Assembly: GCA_021796135.1 (NCBI GenBank)
Contig: JAJYOQ010000047.1
Span: 1-15,520 of the forward strand
DNA: 15,520 bases
Reading direction: 5' to 3'
From: Bacteroidota bacterium
GTDB taxonomy: Bacteria; Bacteroidota; Ignavibacteria; Ignavibacteriales; Ignavibacteriaceae
Shown here: positions 6,648 through 13,792 of the stretch, in pieces
How the letters are laid out: each line of letters starts with the position of its first letter
How positions within the stretch are numbered: the first letter of the stretch is position 1
The notes under the pieces: generated by a model
What the model saw: only the letters and a program-made list of their open reading frames with translations
What the model was told of the DNA's origin: nothing
The model's database searches: none
Program-made: the position numbers and the translations under genes

Positions 6648-7046
6648 TTACCGGAACATTGCTTTAATACTGCCCCAGGTTCTTTTAACTGCAGATATGC
6701 TATGCGAGATTGGCTTTTGCAAATAAGTAACAGTACCATCGTTATCTTCTATTTTTAACTGGTATACGAAAAAGACATCGGTAGTTTTATAAGCGGCTCT
6801 ATCGACATAGGAATAATATGAATTGCTGCCCTGAGGTTGAAGAGTTGCAAGATCAGTAAATGAACTTGTCTGCGCTGTACGGCGTTGAATAACAAAATCT
6901 TTTAAGTTTGATTCTTGTCCGGTGTTCCATTCAATTTTAATATTATCCCCTTCGTTAGTTACATTAAAATTATAGATATATGCACCTGCAAAAACAGATG
7001 ATATTAGCAATAAAGATAGGAGAATTTTATTTAATGTAATTTTCAT
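6648..7046 (-). CDS. Small exported FN3-like protein of unknown function
   Basis: 132 residues. A signal peptide (M-K-I-T-L-N-K, hydrophobic core, S-V-F-A before about residue 21) is followed by one beta-rich domain. The pattern I-E-W-N-T-G-Q-E-S-N-L-K-D-F-V-I-Q-R, then L-A-T-L-x-P-x-G-S, Y-V-D and F-V-Y-Q-L-K-I-E-D-N-D-G-T, is the fibronectin-III-like unit often seen near the ends of secreted Chlorobi/Ignavibacteria proteins, here standing alone. The C-terminus is basic (V-K-R-T-W-G-S-I-K) and may be an amphipathic tail. There is no catalytic motif and I do not recognise a named gene. It is first in the unit leading to spoIID, 87 bases before it. The ATG lies only six bases past the -10 box. 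Confidence 0.75.
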   Translation of the reverse strand: MKITLNKILLSLLLISSVFAGAYIYNFNVTNEGDNIKIEWNTGQESNLKDFVIQRRTAQTSSFTDLATLQPQGSNSYYSYVDRAAYKTTDVFFVYQLKIEDNDGTVTYLQKPISHSISAVKRTWGSIKAMFR

Positions 7047-7052
7047 GGTTAA

Positions 7053-7081
7053 AATATATGATCTCAGACAAAAAATGTCAA
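7053..7081 (-). promoter_or_regulatory. Near-consensus promoter of the FN3-spoIID-maf-flippase unit
   Basis: On the minus strand, TTGACA (7081-7076, 6/6) and TATATT (7058-7053, 5/6) are spaced by 17 bases. This is the best sigma-70-type match in the window. The expected +1, about seven bases past the -10 box, falls on or next to the A of the ATG at 7046, so the first gene may be read from a leaderless mRNA. Confidence 0.75.
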
Positions 7082-7087
7082 GGTTAA

Positions 7088-7116
7088 ATCAAAAATATTT
7101 TTATTATTTTTTTGAT
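7088..7116 (-). repeat. AT-only inverted repeat after the phosphorylase gene
   Basis: ATCAAAAA and TTTTTGAT pair over 8 bp with a 13-base loop, between the phosphorylase stop (7131) and the promoter at 7053-7081. It is a possible weak terminator for the salvage operon. The stem has two GC pairs at most, so the call is weak. Confidence 0.3.
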
Positions 7117-7130
7117 GATATTTTAGCATT

Positions 7131-7949
7131 TTAACTAATAATAACCCTTTTTACTAATTTTTCAAATTTATCTTTAACAAGCATTGCTGTTTCGGTAACT
7201 TCTGAATGATTAAGTTTTTTATCAGAAATTCCTGCTGCATAATTTGTAATGCAAGAAATAGAAGAAACTTTTAAGCCCAAATAACCTGCAAAAATAGCTT
7301 CATGGACAGTGGACATGCCAACGGCATCTCCCCCAAATTTTTTAATCATATTAATTTCGGAAGGTGTTTCATAGCTCGGTCCCTTGCTGTACCAATAGAC
7401 TCCTTGTTTAATTTTAATTTGCTCTGCTTCACCGGCATCAAGAATAATTTTATTTAATTCATTCGAAGGGAAATCCCGAAAGTTATTCTTAGCTATTATT
7501 GAAGGTAATCCGATTAGTTCTGCAAGCTCCTTTTTAATATTTATACCATTAAAAGAAGTAGCTAACATCAAATCGCCCGGGCTAAATTCGGAATTTATTC
7601 CGCCTGCAGCATTAGTAAAAAGGATATTCTTTGCATTTAATTTATAAGACACAAAAGCCGGGAGAATACATTCATTCAAAGAGTATCCTTCATAAAAATG
7701 AATTCGTCCTTGAAAGAGCAGGATTTTTTTCCCGCTATATTCCCCAAATATAATTTTCCCTTCATGACCGGGAATAGTAGACTCGGGATAGCCGGGAATC
7801 GTGTTAGTATTTAAGGATTTTATAATATTAATGCTTAATGCAAAATCTCCCAATCCGCTTCCTAGAATAATAGCTAATTCCGGTTTTTCCGGAAATTCTT
7901 CTAGAAGTTGTTCAATAATAGTTTTGTATTTAAAATTTAAATTGAACAT
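7131..7949 (-). CDS. punA: Trimeric-type purine nucleoside phosphorylase
   Basis: 272 residues. It splits purine (deoxy)nucleosides with phosphate to base and (deoxy)ribose-1-phosphate. Motifs of the human/PunA-type trimeric family appear in order: I-L-G-S-G-L-G (28-34), S-T-I-P-G-H-E-G (57-64), G-R-I-H-F-Y-E-G (81-88), T-N-A-A-G-G-I-N (112-119), G-P-S-Y-E-T-P-S-E (purine-binding Glu), D-A-V-G-M-S-T-V-H-E, and I-T-N-Y-A-A-G, whose Asn marks 6-oxopurine recognition. The usual D-H-I-N...N-P-L segment after T-N-A-A-G-G is replaced by S-F-N-G-I-N-I-K, so the ribose-side loop is divergent. The stacking Phe of human PNP is Tyr. The ATG overlaps the transporter stop in a TAATG junction, which indicates coupled translation. 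Confidence 0.92.
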   Translation of the reverse strand: MFNLNFKYKTIIEQLLEEFPEKPELAIILGSGLGDFALSINIIKSLNTNTIPGYPESTIPGHEGKIIFGEYSGKKILLFQGRIHFYEGYSLNECILPAFVSYKLNAKNILFTNAAGGINSEFSPGDLMLATSFNGINIKKELAELIGLPSIIAKNNFRDFPSNELNKIILDAGEAEQIKIKQGVYWYSKGPSYETPSEINMIKKFGGDAVGMSTVHEAIFAGYLGLKVSSISCITNYAAGISDKKLNHSEVTETAMLVKDKFEKLVKRVIIS

Positions 7950-9298
7950 TATGAGACTAATATGCCTGCTAAAGTAGCTGTCATTAGTGTAGCTAATGCA
8001 CCTCCAAGAACTGCTTTAAGTCCTAGAGAAGCAATATCAGATTTTCTATTCGGAGCCATTGGACTTATGCCGCCGATTTGAATCGCAATAGAGGAAAAAT
8101 TAGCAAATCCGCATAATGCATAAGCTGCCATCGTAATCGTTTTATCGCTTAGCGCTCCGGTTTTTATAATATTTGCTAAATCTACATATGCAACAAATTC
8201 ATTTATAACGGTTTTAGTTCCGATTAAACTTCCAAATTGGAGTGCATCTTTTACCGGAACTCCTATTCCAATTGCTACATATTTTAGCAAAATACCAAAG
8301 ATTAGCTGCATCGAGAGAGGTTGTCCAAAATTCGCCTGCAGCATTGAATTAATTCCAAAATTATTACCGAGATTTTGCAAAATATAATTAAACATTGCGA
8401 TCAAAGCTATAAAAGCAATCAACATACCGGCGACATTCAGCGCTAGATGAAGACCGTCTGAAGCGCCTGTAGCAGCGGCTTCTATAACATTTGAAGATGA
8501 CTTTTCAATTTTAATTTTAACTGTCCCTTTTGTAACTGGTTCTGATGTTTCCGGAAATAATATCTTAGCTATAACTATTGAAGCAGGTGCAGCCATTGTA
8601 CTGCCGGCTAGAAGATCTACTGCAAATTTAAGCTGAGCCGCAGCTAAAGGAATTTTTGCAAATTGAGAATAGGCTTGCCCAAGTATTTGGCTATAGCTTG
8701 CCATTACACCGGCTGAAATAGTAGCCATTCCTCCGATCATAATTGTTAAAATTTCTGAATTGGTCATTTTAGCTATATATGGTCTTATCAAAAGCGGAGC
8801 TTCGGTTTGTCCGAGAAATATATTTGCTGTGTTTGATAATGATTCGGCACCGCTTATTCCTAATAGCTTTGACATAATAAATGCCATGCCTTTGACGACT
8901 AATTGAAGAATACCAAAATAATAAAGAAGCGCTGTAAGAGTTGAAACAAATATTATTGTCGGTAATACTTGAAATGCAAAAAAGAATCCGATGCTGTCCT
9001 GACTGAATCCATCTGCAAGTTTACCGAAGACAAATTTGCTCCCTTCGGTGGTGAACCCTAACACCGCGACAATTGCATTTCCTAACCAATTAACAATATC
9101 CTTCACCCATCCTAGAGGGAAAAACCAGCTTCTTAATGTTTCACCATGAATAATTAATACTGCAATAGCAAGCTGCATAAGCAGCCCGATTATTACCAAG
9201 CGCCAATCAATTTTCTTTTTATTATTTGAAAATAGGAATGCAATTCCGGTAATTAGGACTATCCCTAATACACCCCTTAAGATTGATTCTATATACAT
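7949..9298 (-). CDS. nupC: Concentrative nucleoside transporter (CNT/NupC family)
   Basis: 449 residues with many hydrophobic helices. It imports nucleosides across the inner membrane with a sodium or proton gradient. Key CNT stretches are present: S-L-S-N-T-A-N-I-F-L-G-Q-T-E-A-P (the GQTE nucleoside-contact hairpin), I-N-E-F-V-A-Y (the conserved Glu), and C-G-F-A-N-F-S-S-I-A-I-Q (Asn and Ser that contact ribose in the Vibrio CNT structure), followed by G-G-I-S-P-M-A-P-N-R. Length fits the bacterial members (about 400-450). Which cation and which nucleosides cannot be told by eye. The ATG at 9298 lies nine bases after thymidine kinase. The stop overlaps the phosphorylase start. It supplies substrate to its three neighbours. 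Confidence 0.93.
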   Translation of the reverse strand: MYIESILRGVLGIVLITGIAFLFSNNKKKIDWRLVIIGLLMQLAIAVLIIHGETLRSWFFPLGWVKDIVNWLGNAIVAVLGFTTEGSKFVFGKLADGFSQDSIGFFFAFQVLPTIIFVSTLTALLYYFGILQLVVKGMAFIMSKLLGISGAESLSNTANIFLGQTEAPLLIRPYIAKMTNSEILTIMIGGMATISAGVMASYSQILGQAYSQFAKIPLAAAQLKFAVDLLAGSTMAAPASIVIAKILFPETSEPVTKGTVKIKIEKSSSNVIEAAATGASDGLHLALNVAGMLIAFIALIAMFNYILQNLGNNFGINSMLQANFGQPLSMQLIFGILLKYVAIGIGVPVKDALQFGSLIGTKTVINEFVAYVDLANIIKTGALSDKTITMAAYALCGFANFSSIAIQIGGISPMAPNRKSDIASLGLKAVLGGALATLMTATLAGILVS

Positions 9299-9307
9299 AT
9301 ATTTACT

Positions 9308-9886
9308 TTAAATTTCTTTTGGAATATAATGGCATTTTCGGCAGCGAGCTTCATATATATCTGAAGCTCCGACTACAACTCTTTCGGAAGTAACAATTTT
9401 TCGCTGAGTTTTATCGGCTGGATTACCGCAATTTACACATATTGCAAGGGTTTTTGTTATATATTCTGCTATTGCTAATAATTGCGGCATAGGTTCAAAA
9501 GGAATTCCTTGATAGTCCTGGTCAAGACCGGCAACAATTACCCTTTTGCCGTCATTTGCCAATCTGTTGCAAACTTTAATAATATCGCTGCTAAAGAATT
9601 GTGCTTCGTCAATTCCTATAACATTTGATTCTTTTGAGTATTCTAAAACATCATTTATATCTTCAATTAAAATCGAAGGAAGACTTTGCTCACTGTGGGA
9701 AACTATATCGGAAGAAGAGTATCTGTTATCAATTTTAGGTTTAAATATCATTACCTTCTGCTTCGCAATAGTAGCTCTTCTAAGACGCCGGATTAATTCT
9801 TCTGTTTTCCCGCTGAACATACAACCGGCAATAATTTCAATCCAGCCCGTTTCTCTGGGCATCAAATGAGGTGCAATATCCATCAT
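9308..9886 (-). CDS. tdk: Thymidine kinase, type II
   Basis: 192 residues. It phosphorylates thymidine to dTMP with ATP in the pyrimidine salvage path. The P-loop is G-C-M-F-S-G-K-T (21-28), the Walker B/catalytic segment is I-D-E-A-Q-F-F with Glu94 as the base, and the structural zinc site is made of Cys150/Cys153 (C-V-N-C) and Cys182/Cys185 (C-R-K-C), as in the tetrameric TK1-like enzymes. Y-Q-G-I-P-F and [12 protein letters not shown] bracket the thymidine lasso region. Two ATG codons lie side by side (9886 and 9883); the first is used here, and a shift of one residue cannot be excluded. It starts ten bases after cdd, with a weak AGAAGA ribosome site. Confidence 0.95.
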   Translation of the reverse strand: MMDIAPHLMPRETGWIEIIAGCMFSGKTEELIRRLRRATIAKQKVMIFKPKIDNRYSSSDIVSHSEQSLPSILIEDINDVLEYSKESNVIGIDEAQFFSSDIIKVCNRLANDGKRVIVAGLDQDYQGIPFEPMPQLLAIAEYITKTLAICVNCGNPADKTQRKIVTSERVVVGASDIYEARCRKCHYIPKEI

Positions 9887-9896
9887 AAAAATTCTT

Positions 9897-10289
9897 CTAT
9901 TTTAATTCCTTATCACCAAAAGCAAACGGTAATAATTCTGTTAGTTTAAGTACTTTAATTTCTTCTTTATTATTTATCATGACCACATCGATATCTCCGC
10001 ATAAGTCAAGAAGCACTTGCCTGCAGGCTCCGCAAGGCGGACAAAATCCCGGAGCATCGCTAGCAATTGCTATAGATTTAAACTTTCTTTCTCCTTCCGA
10101 TATAGCTTTGAAAACAGCAGTTCTTTCAGCGCAAATCGTTAAGCTATAAGATGCGGTTTCTATATTTCCGCCAAGGTAGATTTTACCTTCTTCAGTTAAA
10201 AGTGACGCTCCTACGTGGAAATTTGAATATGCCGGAAGAGAAATATTTTTAGCTTCCACAGCTTTTAGCGCTAATGCCTTATTATCCAT
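9897..10289 (-). CDS. cdd: Cytidine deaminase, tetrameric type
   Basis: 130 residues, typical for the homotetrameric one-domain enzyme. It converts cytidine and deoxycytidine to uridine and deoxyuridine. [10 protein letters not shown] (19-28) binds the ribose. N-I-E-T-A-S-Y (42-48), then Cys53-Ala-Glu55 (zinc ligand and proton shuttle) and P-C-G-A-C-R-Q with Cys86 and Cys89 complete the three-Cys zinc site. The ATG at 10289 has no clear ribosome site. It is the first gene of the salvage operon, ten bases ahead of tdk, and 98 bases of non-coding DNA separate it from the glycosyltransferase. Confidence 0.95.
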   Translation of the reverse strand: MDNKALALKAVEAKNISLPAYSNFHVGASLLTEEGKIYLGGNIETASYSLTICAERTAVFKAISEGERKFKSIAIASDAPGFCPPCGACRQVLLDLCGDIDVVMINNKEEIKVLKLTELLPFAFGDKELK

Positions 10290-10314
10290 AAAATTGTCTT
10301 AAAAGTTTTCGGTT

Positions 10315-10345
10315 CAAAAATATATTTTTAGTATCGCAAATCAAA
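10315..10345 (-). promoter_or_regulatory. Candidate promoter of the nucleoside-salvage operon
   Basis: Two overlapping readings exist on the minus strand. TTTG (10345-10342), 19 bases, TATTTTTG (10322-10315) is an exact fit to the Bacteroidota form TTTG/N19/TAnnTTTG. TTGATT (10344-10339), 16 bases, TATTTT (10322-10317) is a weaker sigma-70 fit. Either gives a leader of about 20 bases before ATG 10289. In AT-rich DNA such matches are common, so this is tentative. Confidence 0.4.
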
Positions 10346-10387
10346 TCATTAAATGAAATATTTTTCTCCCTTTTATTTACAAAGCAG

Positions 10388-11470
10388 CTACTTCCATTTG
10401 TCATTTTTAAATATCGCGCCAAAAAAATTTATTACTAATAAAATTTCATAATTTAATTGAAAGAAAAATATTTCCTTTAACTTAAAATTATATCCGAAAG
10501 ATGACTGATAACTGATAATTTGTATAACGTCTAAAAAAAGTTTGGCAGCAAAAGGAATTATAAATAATATGTTGAATGGAATTAATAGTATTGAGAATAG
10601 ACATATCAGATTAATAAGATGCCAAATGCCCAGGGCAATCTGCCGTGACGGCAAATAATAAAAAGAGGTCTTTGTATGGCGCGATCGTTGTATAAAGTAT
10701 TCTTTAAAAGTATTTTTTGAATACGAATAAACAAAAGAGCTGCTTTCGTTTATAGTCCCGATTTTTAGGCGATTTTTAACGGCTTCTCTTAAAAGCAAAT
10801 CATCGTCACCGCTCAAAGTTTCAGTTGTATTTTTATAACCGGAAATTTTATAAAATGATAGTTTATTAAATCCAAAATTTCTGGCTGCTGCGGAATAAGG
10901 TAAACCAATGTTAGCAGCAGCAAAAGTCAGTATGGAGCTTCTTAAATTTTCAAAGCATGAAATTTTATTTATTATATTATTGCCCTTAATAAAAGGAGCA
11001 ATACCAAATAGAAAATCATAACCTTCTTTGAACTTTAGTTCATAATTTTTAAGCCATCCTTTAGGAATTATACAGTCTGCATCAGTGATAAGGATGTATG
11101 GATATTTTGTTTTTGAAATTCCAAAGTCTAATGCCCCTTTTTTCCCGGGAAATTCTTTCACTTTTAGCGTGTATATAAAAAAGTTAGCCAATCCATTTGA
11201 ATAGGATTTGGCAATCTCGAAGGTGTTGTCATTTGAGTTATCATCTACAATAATTACTTCATATTGCGTCTGCGGGAAGTCAATTTCTTTAATTGAATTG
11301 ATTAGAGAAATAATATTTTCTTTTTCATTTTTAGCAGCAACAACTATAGAAATAAATATTTTATTATCCTGTTTATCTAATAATTGTCTTTTAGATTTTA
11401 ATCCAATGTATATAATAAGATTGAATATTAATAAAATTGTGACTAGAATATATATTTCCATGATAATCAT
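10388..11470 (-). CDS. Membrane glycosyltransferase, family 2 (GT-A fold)
   Basis: 360 residues from ATG 11470. One N-terminal membrane helix precedes a GT-A domain: I-S-I-V-V-A-A-K-N-E, then V-D-D-N-S (75-79), T-D-A-D (129-132, the metal/nucleotide-sugar DXD-like site), S-G-D-D-D (220-224, general base region) and Q-R-S-R-H (261-265) where processive enzymes have QxxRW. Two or three membrane helices close the protein. It should move a sugar from a nucleotide-sugar to a lipid or polysaccharide on the cytoplasmic side. The acceptor is unknown. The frame is open back to an ATG at 11500 inside the helicase gene; 11470 is preferred because it avoids a 25-base overlap, and 11461 is also possible. 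No ribosome site separates these. The gap to the helicase stop is five bases. Confidence 0.85.
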   Translation of the reverse strand: MIIMEIYILVTILLIFNLIIYIGLKSKRQLLDKQDNKIFISIVVAAKNEKENIISLINSIKEIDFPQTQYEVIIVDDNSNDNTFEIAKSYSNGLANFFIYTLKVKEFPGKKGALDFGISKTKYPYILITDADCIIPKGWLKNYELKFKEGYDFLFGIAPFIKGNNIINKISCFENLRSSILTFAAANIGLPYSAAARNFGFNKLSFYKISGYKNTTETLSGDDDLLLREAVKNRLKIGTINESSSFVYSYSKNTFKEYFIQRSRHTKTSFYYLPSRQIALGIWHLINLICLFSILLIPFNILFIIPFAAKLFLDVIQIISYQSSFGYNFKLKEIFFFQLNYEILLVINFFGAIFKNDKWK

Positions 11471-11475
11471 AAAAA

Positions 11476-13482
11476 TTAAAAATCTTCCTCCAGCAGCCAT
11501 CCTTCAACAAGGTCATTTTCTAAATCTGATATAAACCGGGAAGGTTTGGAAAGAGTTATCCCCGATTCTCGGTCAAACATATTCATTGGATACGTAATAA
11601 AAAGGTTCTGTTTTGCGCGGGTTGAAGCCACATACATTAGCCTTCTTTCCTCTTCAAGCGTTTCTAATTTATCCGAAGATCTGGAAGAAGGGAATAATCC
11701 CTCTACAGCATTAATTATAAATACTGAATGCCATTCCAAACCTTTTGCCGAGTGAATGGTAGAAAGTGTTACAAATTCATCTTCTTTACCCTGACCCGTA
11801 ATATCAACTACGCTGTCAATAATAGGTTCAATTGCCATATCAGAAAGAAAATTATCCAGTGATTTGTAATTTTCCGTTATATTCTGAAATATGTCCAGAT
11901 CTTTTTTGCGTTTATTAAAATCATCATATTTTTCTTTAAAAATAGGATCATAATAGTTTAAAACTGCCTGAAGTTTTTCTGACGGTAATGTTTTATCTGT
12001 GTGAATTTTATATAACAGTTGAAATAACTTTGTTATATTCTTCTTCTGAAATAGAGGAATAGAGGAATCAGGATCAGCAGTTATAGTAAGTTTCGCTGTG
12101 GCAAGTTCATCTAGAATCTTCTGTGCTGTTTTTGGACCAATTCCTTCATGAAGAAGCAAAACACGGAACCAACTTACTACATCTTTGGGATTTGCCGCAA
12201 TTCTTAAGAAAGACAACACATCTTTAATGTGAGCAGCTTCAATAAATTTCATTCCCCCGAATTTCTGAAATGGAATATTCCCCTTATTTAGCTCTATTTC
12301 AAGATCAAATGAAAAGTAAGACGAACGGAATAAAACCGCAATATCATTAAGAGGAACGCCTTCCTCACGCAATTCAAGAATTTTTTCAATGATGAATTTT
12401 GATTGTAGGTTTTCTGTCGATGCGGCAATTATACTGGGTAATTCACCTTCATTCCTATTTGAAAAAAGCTTTTTATCATACTTCTCTAATGCCCCTTTTA
12501 AGATATGATTCGTAAAATTTAATATCGGCTGGACGCTCCTGTAATTTTCTTCCAATAGAATAATTTTTACATCCTTGAATATTTTTGGGAACTCCATTAT
12601 GTTTTTAAAGCTTGCACCGCGAAAGGAATAAATGGATTGTGAGTCATCTCCTACGACCATAATATTATTGTTATGCTGTGTAAGCCCTCTTATAATATCA
12701 GCCTGAAGTTTATTTGAGTCCTGGTATTCATCAACCATAACAAATTTAATGGACGATAAAAGTGCTCTTGCTCCCTGTCCATTTTCTAATAAAAAATTTT
12801 TAAAGTAAACCAGAAGATCGTCGTAATCTAAAAGGTTATTCTTTTGTTTATATTCGGAAAATATTTTTTGAATCGCTAAGATTTTATCTATATAATCCTT
12901 AAAATGAGGATACTCTTCATAAATTATGTCATCGATATTCCTTGAAGTATTAACACTCAAGCTGTAAACTTTGGCAAGTGTTTGTTTATTGGGAAACCTT
13001 TTTTCTTTGGTGACAAAACCTGCCTGAGACCTAATTAGATTTATGACATCCTCGCTATCGGCTTGATCTAAAATAGTAAATGACGGATCAAGTCCATTCA
13101 TTTTCGCATATTTCCGAAGATTTAAATTTGCAAATGAATGAAATGTACCTCCAATTATTCTTGAACATCTGTTATCAAGAAGAACTGATGCTCTATTCAT
13201 CATTTCATTTGCTGCTTTTCTCGTAAAAGTCAGTAGTAATATTGATTTCGGATCATAACCTAATTCTATTAATCTTGCTACGCGATATACCAAGGTCCTT
13301 GTTTTCCCTGTTCCTGCCCCGGCAATAATTAAATATGCTCCTTCAACAGATGATACAGCCTCGAATTGAGCTTTATTTAGCTTTTCTCTATAATTTATAA
13401 TAAACTTACTTTCATCCACAGTTTTTACTGCAGACTGATTTAGGGTACTAACTCTCTTTAAAGTGTATCTTTTTGTGTACAT
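11476..13482 (-). CDS. uvrD: UvrD/PcrA-like SF1A DNA helicase
   Basis: 668 residues. This ATP-driven 3'-5' helicase family acts in repair and in removing RecA or RNA polymerase from DNA. All SF1A motifs are visible: Q motif L-N-K-A-Q-F-E-A-V (35-43), Walker A A-G-A-G-T-G-K-T (54-61), L-T-F-T-R-K-A-A-N-E-M (Ia), D-E-Y-Q-D (251-255), G-D-D-S-Q-S-I-Y-S-F-R-G-A (III), E-E-N-Y-R-S (IV), T-I-H-S-A-K-G-L-E-W (V), and E-E-R-R-L-M-Y-V-A-S-T-R-A-K (VI). It is slightly shorter than E. coli UvrD (720), with no C-terminal tail, and carries an extra roughly 30-residue N-terminal tail before the Q motif. UvrD, PcrA or Rep identity cannot be settled by eye. The ATG at 13482 has no clear ribosome site. Divergent from clpC. 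Confidence 0.92.
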   Translation of the reverse strand: MYTKRYTLKRVSTLNQSAVKTVDESKFIINYREKLNKAQFEAVSSVEGAYLIIAGAGTGKTRTLVYRVARLIELGYDPKSILLLTFTRKAANEMMNRASVLLDNRCSRIIGGTFHSFANLNLRKYAKMNGLDPSFTILDQADSEDVINLIRSQAGFVTKEKRFPNKQTLAKVYSLSVNTSRNIDDIIYEEYPHFKDYIDKILAIQKIFSEYKQKNNLLDYDDLLVYFKNFLLENGQGARALLSSIKFVMVDEYQDSNKLQADIIRGLTQHNNNIMVVGDDSQSIYSFRGASFKNIMEFPKIFKDVKIILLEENYRSVQPILNFTNHILKGALEKYDKKLFSNRNEGELPSIIAASTENLQSKFIIEKILELREEGVPLNDIAVLFRSSYFSFDLEIELNKGNIPFQKFGGMKFIEAAHIKDVLSFLRIAANPKDVVSWFRVLLLHEGIGPKTAQKILDELATAKLTITADPDSSIPLFQKKNITKLFQLLYKIHTDKTLPSEKLQAVLNYYDPIFKEKYDDFNKRKKDLDIFQNITENYKSLDNFLSDMAIEPIIDSVVDITGQGKEDEFVTLSTIHSAKGLEWHSVFIINAVEGLFPSSRSSDKLETLEEERRLMYVASTRAKQNLFITYPMNMFDRESGITLSKPSRFISDLENDLVEGWLLEEDF

Positions 13483-13565
13483 ATCAGGTATTTAACAAAT
13501 TTTCTTGAATTGATAACAAATCGATTTTAAAACTAAATTGTTTTTTAATTAAATCATAACATAAT

Positions 13566-13595
13566 ATTTTACATCCAAAATTAACGAAAAATCAA
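13566..13595 (-). promoter_or_regulatory. Candidate promoter of the uvrD-glycosyltransferase unit
   Basis: On the minus strand, TTGATT (13595-13590), 18 bases, TAAAAT (13571-13566). The start of transcription would be near 13559, with a leader of about 77 bases. The -35 box is the same as for ytxH and clpC. Confidence 0.5.
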
Positions 13596-13706
13596 CTATG
13601 CGTTAAATCATATTCGCTTTATAGCACTAATTGGATGTACAATACGAAGTAAAAATTGTCTATATTTGCATTAGAAATACATAATATAATAGTTGATTAT
13701 TTCGGC

Positions 13707-13735
13707 TTGATTAAGGGAATATCAATCTTTATATT
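13707..13735 (+). promoter_or_regulatory. Candidate promoter of clpC
   Basis: TTGATT (13707-13712), 17 bases, TATATT (13730-13735): the same boxes and spacing as at ytxH. Expected start of transcription is near 13742, giving a leader of about 50 bases with two small hairpins before ATG 13793. Confidence 0.6.
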
Positions 13736-13792
13736 TATAGAAATTAAATGTAATAAAACATTTATTAGTTTTAACTAAAATTGGGTAATATT

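Larger units (their letters stand above)
13483..13792. other. Divergent 310-base intergenic region between uvrD and clpC
   Basis: This is the only strand switch in the window, and the longest stretch without a gene. It holds a leftward and a rightward promoter candidate (13566-13595, 13707-13735), a perfect TATAAT at 13685-13690 that lacks a fitting -35 box, and a 9-bp inverted pair (13570-13578 and 13631-13639). The clpC leader has two small hairpins: AAATGT/ACATTT at 13746-13763 and TTAGTT/AACTAA at 13765-13778. I see no CIRCE element, tRNA, riboswitch fold or small open frame of note. Confidence 0.6.

Noticed and set aside
11471..11500. Glycosyltransferase start at 11500 inside the helicase gene
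   Set aside because: It needs a 25-base overlap and adds residues (M-A-A-G-G-R-F) that do not suit the membrane helix start; the ATGs at 11470 and 11461 are better placed.
13621..13640. CIRCE (HrcA) operator before clpC
   Set aside because: TAGCACTAA resembles half of the element, but no GAGTGCTAA follows at nine bases.
13781..13792. TTG start for ClpC four codons before ATG 13793
   Set aside because: No ribosome site supports it, and ClpC proteins begin close to the F-S-D-R-L motif reached from the ATG.
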